Of a stretch of DNA of 64,000 nucleotides, positions 61,399 to 64,000 are shown piece by piece; position 1 is the first letter of the stretch; every line of letters begins with the position of its first letter. Below the pieces are notes generated by a model that saw nothing but the letters and a program-made list of their open reading frames with translations, searched no databases and was not told the DNA's origin. The position numbers and the translations under genes were made by a program. The stretch is from Phormidium tenue FACHB-1052 (lineage in GTDB: Bacteria > Cyanobacteriota > Cyanobacteriia > Phormidesmidales > Phormidesmidaceae), in contig NZ_JACJQN010000008.1 of NCBI RefSeq assembly GCF_014696675.1, positions 184,527 to 248,526 on the forward strand, written 5' to 3'.

Positions 61399-63902
61399 AG
61401 CGGCATGGGCTCCTTGATCCCCTGTTCTTTTTCAATGAAAGTTTGCACGTGCTGCTGGTATTTGGCCAGGGTGCAGTCGAGCCACTCGCGGCTCTGGCTG
61501 TTGCCGTAGATATGTACCAGGGGCTCGCCCGCGTCGGGCAGCACCAGCACCCAGTCGTCGGGGTTGTCACCTAAGATTTTAACGCCGTCGATCAACTCTA
61601 GACGCTCGGGCGGATTATCTTCTACCAGATAGCGCATCAGGGCACCTTTGACGGTCCAGGGGCAGCGCAGGGTTTGCATGCGGTAAGCCATGCGGGGCAG
61701 GTCTGACCAGATCTGGCCGAGCGATCGCTGCTGCAAACTCAAAATCTCAATCAGTTTGGCAATGCAGAACATGGCGTCGAAGCCGGGGTGCAGCTCGGGG
61801 AAGATAAAGCCCATTTCGCCGCTGCCGCCCAGCACCACGTTGGGGTTGCTCTGGCAGGCTTCCATCAGGGCGGTGGGGTTGGCCTTGGTGCGAATCACTC
61901 GCCCGTCGTGGCGGCGGGCGATGTGTTCGATCGCCCCCGACGTGTGCACCGGCACCACAATCGTGCCGCGAGGATTGGTGGTCAGCATCATGTGGGCCAT
62001 CAGCGAGGTCAGCACCTCACCGCGAATGCGGGTGCCCACCTCATCGACGAGAATCAGCTGTTCGCCATTGGCCGACACCTGAGCCCCAAAGGTAGCCCGC
62101 AGCGCCTGCACCACCTGACCGAGCTGGCTGAGCATCACCTCACGCTCGTCGTTGGAGAGGGCCACCTGGCGCAGGCTGGCGTTGAGCACCACTGCGTCGC
62201 AGTCAAACTTGCCGAGAATCTGCGGCAGCACCGCCCCGGCCACGGCGTAGAGATAGTCGATCACCACCTTGGCCTGGCTGTTGGTCACGGCCTGGACGTT
62301 GAGGTGCTTCTCAAAGGCGGTGGTGTAGGTGGAGACCACATCGGTGGGGTTGGTGACAGTGCCGATTTCGTGAACGGGCGATCGCCGCAAATCTTCCTTG
62401 AAGTAGGCACCCTCGATTTTCTTCTCTTTGCTCTTAGGGATATCGATGCCTTTCTCGTCAAAGAATTCGATCAGCACGTAGTCGGGGCGATCGGGGTGTA
62501 GCCGCACGTGAATTCCTCCGGCGACGCCCATCGCCGCCAGCATGCTGCGGGCCACCGGAATGGCCGTCGCCTCTAAGTTTTGGATGTTGATGCCAACAGA
62601 CATCAGGCCCGCGATCAGCGATCGCGACACCATGCGCGAAATGCTGCGCTGATCGCGCGACACCGTGACCTGGGAGCCGGGTTTGAGGGTTGACCCGTAG
62701 GCCGCCCCTAGCTTGACCGCAAACTCAGGGGTGATGTCAATATTCGCCAGCCCGGCCACTCCCCGCTGGCCAAACAGATTGCGCTGCGCCGTGTTGCCCC
62801 AGATCAAGTTGATGTTCAACGTTGCACCTGACTCGATTTGCTTGCTCGGCCAGACTCGCACGCCGGGGCTAATTTGCGCCTCTTCGCCCACCGAAGACAA
62901 CGGCCCGATCACCGCCCCCTCCAGCACGTGGGAGCGGCGGTCAACCCGCGCTCCCCGGGCAATGGTGCAGGCCCGCAGGTGCACCTCATCGCCCACGATC
63001 GCGCCATTCCAAACGATCGGTCGCTTGAGGTCGGCATCGCAGCCAATGGTGACGTTGTCACCGATCACGGTGCCTGGTTCGAGCACCGTGCGGGCACCGA
63101 TGCGGCAGTTGTTGCCAATCATCACCGGCGGCTGAATCTGAACCGTTGGATCTATCTGGGTATTGTCACCGATCCACACGCCGGGAGATGTCTCAGGGTA
63201 TGCATAATTGACCAGCACTTTGCGGTGTAGGGCATCGTACTGGGCCTCTCGGTAGGCCTCCAGGTGGCCGACGTCACACCAGTAGCCGCTGGCCACGTAG
63301 CCGTACATGGGTTCCCCCTTCTCCAACAGCAGGGGAAACAGATCTTTAGAGAAGTCAGACTCTTCGTTGTTGGGCAGGTAGTCGAGCACTTCGGGTTCGA
63401 GAATGTAGGTGCCGGTATTGACCGTGTCAGAAAAAATTTCGCTGGCAGAGGGTTTTTCTAGGAACCGCTTGATGAGCCCATCTTCGTCGGCAATCACTAC
63501 GCCAAATTCGATCGGGTTGGGCACTCGAGTCAGCACCAGGGTGGCCTTAGCGCCCTTTTGCCGGTGAAAGGCGATCGCCGCTGTGAGGTCAAAGTCAGTG
63601 ACACTGTCGCCGCTAATCACCACAAACGTCTCGGTGAGCAGGTCGGCAATATTCTTGACGCAGCCCGCCGTGCCCAGGGGCTGGTCTTCTTCGACGGCGT
63701 AGGTCATCTGCACGCCAAAATCGCGGCCATCGCTAAAGTAGTTGCGCATCACATCGGGCAGGTAAAAGAGGGTAGCAATCACCTCATCGATGCCGTGGCG
63801 CTTGAGCAGATTGACAATGTGTTCGGCGATCGGACGATTGAGAATCGGCACCATGGGCTTGGGCAAGTCACAGGTTAGAGGCCGCAAACGGGTTCCTGAC
63901 AC
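61395..63902 (-). CDS. Mannose-1-phosphate guanylyltransferase/phosphomannomutase-like fusion, N-terminus altered
   Basis: 835 residues from GTG 63902. Nucleotidyltransferase domain about 1-230 (SGTRLRPLTCDLPKPMVPIL, EEDQPLGTAGCVKN), left-handed beta-helix repeats about 245-365, phosphohexomutase-like domain about 380-830. The latter has VSRDQRSISRM where active mutases have the phosphoserine loop, a feature of this cyanobacterial family. Cyanobacterial relatives begin MRAVLMAGG just before SGTRLRP; here those nine residues are absent and an in-frame TAG lies nine codons upstream. The glycine-rich nucleotide loop is therefore incomplete. Either the gene was cut by an insertion or rearrangement to its right, or the sequence has an error. 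Normal role: GDP-mannose supply for polysaccharide synthesis. Confidence 0.85.
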   Translation of the reverse strand: MSGTRLRPLTCDLPKPMVPILNRPIAEHIVNLLKRHGIDEVIATLFYLPDVMRNYFSDGRDFGVQMTYAVEEDQPLGTAGCVKNIADLLTETFVVISGDSVTDFDLTAAIAFHRQKGAKATLVLTRVPNPIEFGVVIADEDGLIKRFLEKPSASEIFSDTVNTGTYILEPEVLDYLPNNEESDFSKDLFPLLLEKGEPMYGYVASGYWCDVGHLEAYREAQYDALHRKVLVNYAYPETSPGVWIGDNTQIDPTVQIQPPVMIGNNCRIGARTVLEPGTVIGDNVTIGCDADLKRPIVWNGAIVGDEVHLRACTIARGARVDRRSHVLEGAVIGPLSSVGEEAQISPGVRVWPSKQIESGATLNINLIWGNTAQRNLFGQRGVAGLANIDITPEFAVKLGAAYGSTLKPGSQVTVSRDQRSISRMVSRSLIAGLMSVGINIQNLEATAIPVARSMLAAMGVAGGIHVRLHPDRPDYVLIEFFDEKGIDIPKSKEKKIEGAYFKEDLRRSPVHEIGTVTNPTDVVSTYTTAFEKHLNVQAVTNSQAKVVIDYLYAVAGAVLPQILGKFDCDAVVLNASLRQVALSNDEREVMLSQLGQVVQALRATFGAQVSANGEQLILVDEVGTRIRGEVLTSLMAHMMLTTNPRGTIVVPVHTSGAIEHIARRHDGRVIRTKANPTALMEACQSNPNVVLGGSGEMGFIFPELHPGFDAMFCIAKLIEILSLQQRSLGQIWSDLPRMAYRMQTLRCPWTVKGALMRYLVEDNPPERLELIDGVKILGDNPDDWVLVLPDAGEPLVHIYGNSQSREWLDCTLAKYQQHVQTFIEKEQGIKEPMPL

Positions 63903-63951
63903 GACTTGGAAGGTTAGCCTGAAGGGCTACTTCGGGGCAGAGTTATCGAGT

Positions 63952-63999
63952 CTAAGCAGGCATCAGCACCTCCAGGACCTCAGCCACAGATTGCCCCTG
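63952..63999 (-). CDS. 3' end of an unrecognised gene (window edge)
   Basis: A minus-strand frame enters from the right edge and ends at TAG (63952-63954) with SVAEVLEVLMPA. Too short to identify. It stops 50 bases before the GTG of the manC-like gene. Confidence 0.35.
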   Translation of the reverse strand, partial: QGQSVAEVLEVLMPA

Positions 64000-64000
64000 G

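Overview
The window is chromosomal DNA of a filamentous cyanobacterium. HIP1 palindromes (GCGATCGC) are scattered throughout, and the flanking genes (DUF3095 protein, fused GDP-mannose pyrophosphorylase/phosphomannomutase-like enzyme, SSB with a DDIPF tail) have typical cyanobacterial forms. A Leptolyngbya/Nodosilinea-like lineage is a guess from overall style, not from a search.

Layout. Positions 1-2205 are ordinary chromosome: a partial gene, an FMN-binding split-barrel protein and a DUF3095 protein. Positions 60922-64000 are also ordinary chromosome: ssb, the manC-like fusion and the tail of another gene. Almost everything between them is accessory. I infer a genomic island of about 58 kb. 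A tyrosine integrase gene (59501-60685) lies at its right end. 27-bp imperfect direct repeats (23 of 27 identical by eye) lie at 2760-2786 and 60893-60919. A decayed second copy of the integrase 5' end plus its hairpin-bearing leader lies at 2307-2786. The right repeat abuts the ssb stop codon.

Island contents from left to right: (a) a Trypco1 protein convergent with a RICIN-papain-like peptidase (3.8-6.2 kb) and a LuxR-type regulator. (b) A minus-strand operon-like cluster (21.3 to 7.4 kb): NB-ARC-WD40; a soluble AAA-like NTPase with about 38-residue propeller-like repeats; a small acidic tandem-repeat protein; a CHAT-TIR-AAA fusion; and a membrane-anchored paralogue of the repeat NTPase. 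(c) A divergent DUF5648-repeat protein. (d) A plus-strand operon (23.6-32.2 kb): a CHAT caspase-like protease and two tandem nSTAND NTPase-WD40 proteins. All three carry the same roughly 25-residue RHIM-like motif, and the WD40 arrays are nearly identical apart from a few hypervariable positions. (e) A Toprim protein, then a five-gene AT-rich mobile operon with two tyrosine recombinases, two small coiled-coil proteins and a RecD-like helicase (33.4-39.9 kb). (f) A TnsB transposase relic resembling CRISPR-associated transposons (40.05-40.63 kb). (g) A helicase/DUF1156 methylase/DUF499 ATPase defence island of Hma type (41.0-57.2 kb). It is interleaved with a HigBA module whose antitoxin carries an ImmA/IrrE-like peptidase, and with a GTPase and a zinc-finger protein. 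(h) A decayed HARE-HTH gene and an IS5-family element (57.4-59.4 kb), then the integrase.

How they work together (inference): (b) and (d) look like caspase-like (CHAT) and TIR effectors controlled by STAND NTPase sensors with repeat-based recognition, probably abortive defence or programmed cell death. (g) is a separate DNA-modification-linked anti-phage system. (e), (f), (h) and the integrase record repeated mobile insertions at one locus. The least familiar parts are the 7.4-21.3 kb operon with its small repeat protein and the motif-coupled CHAT-nSTAND pair.
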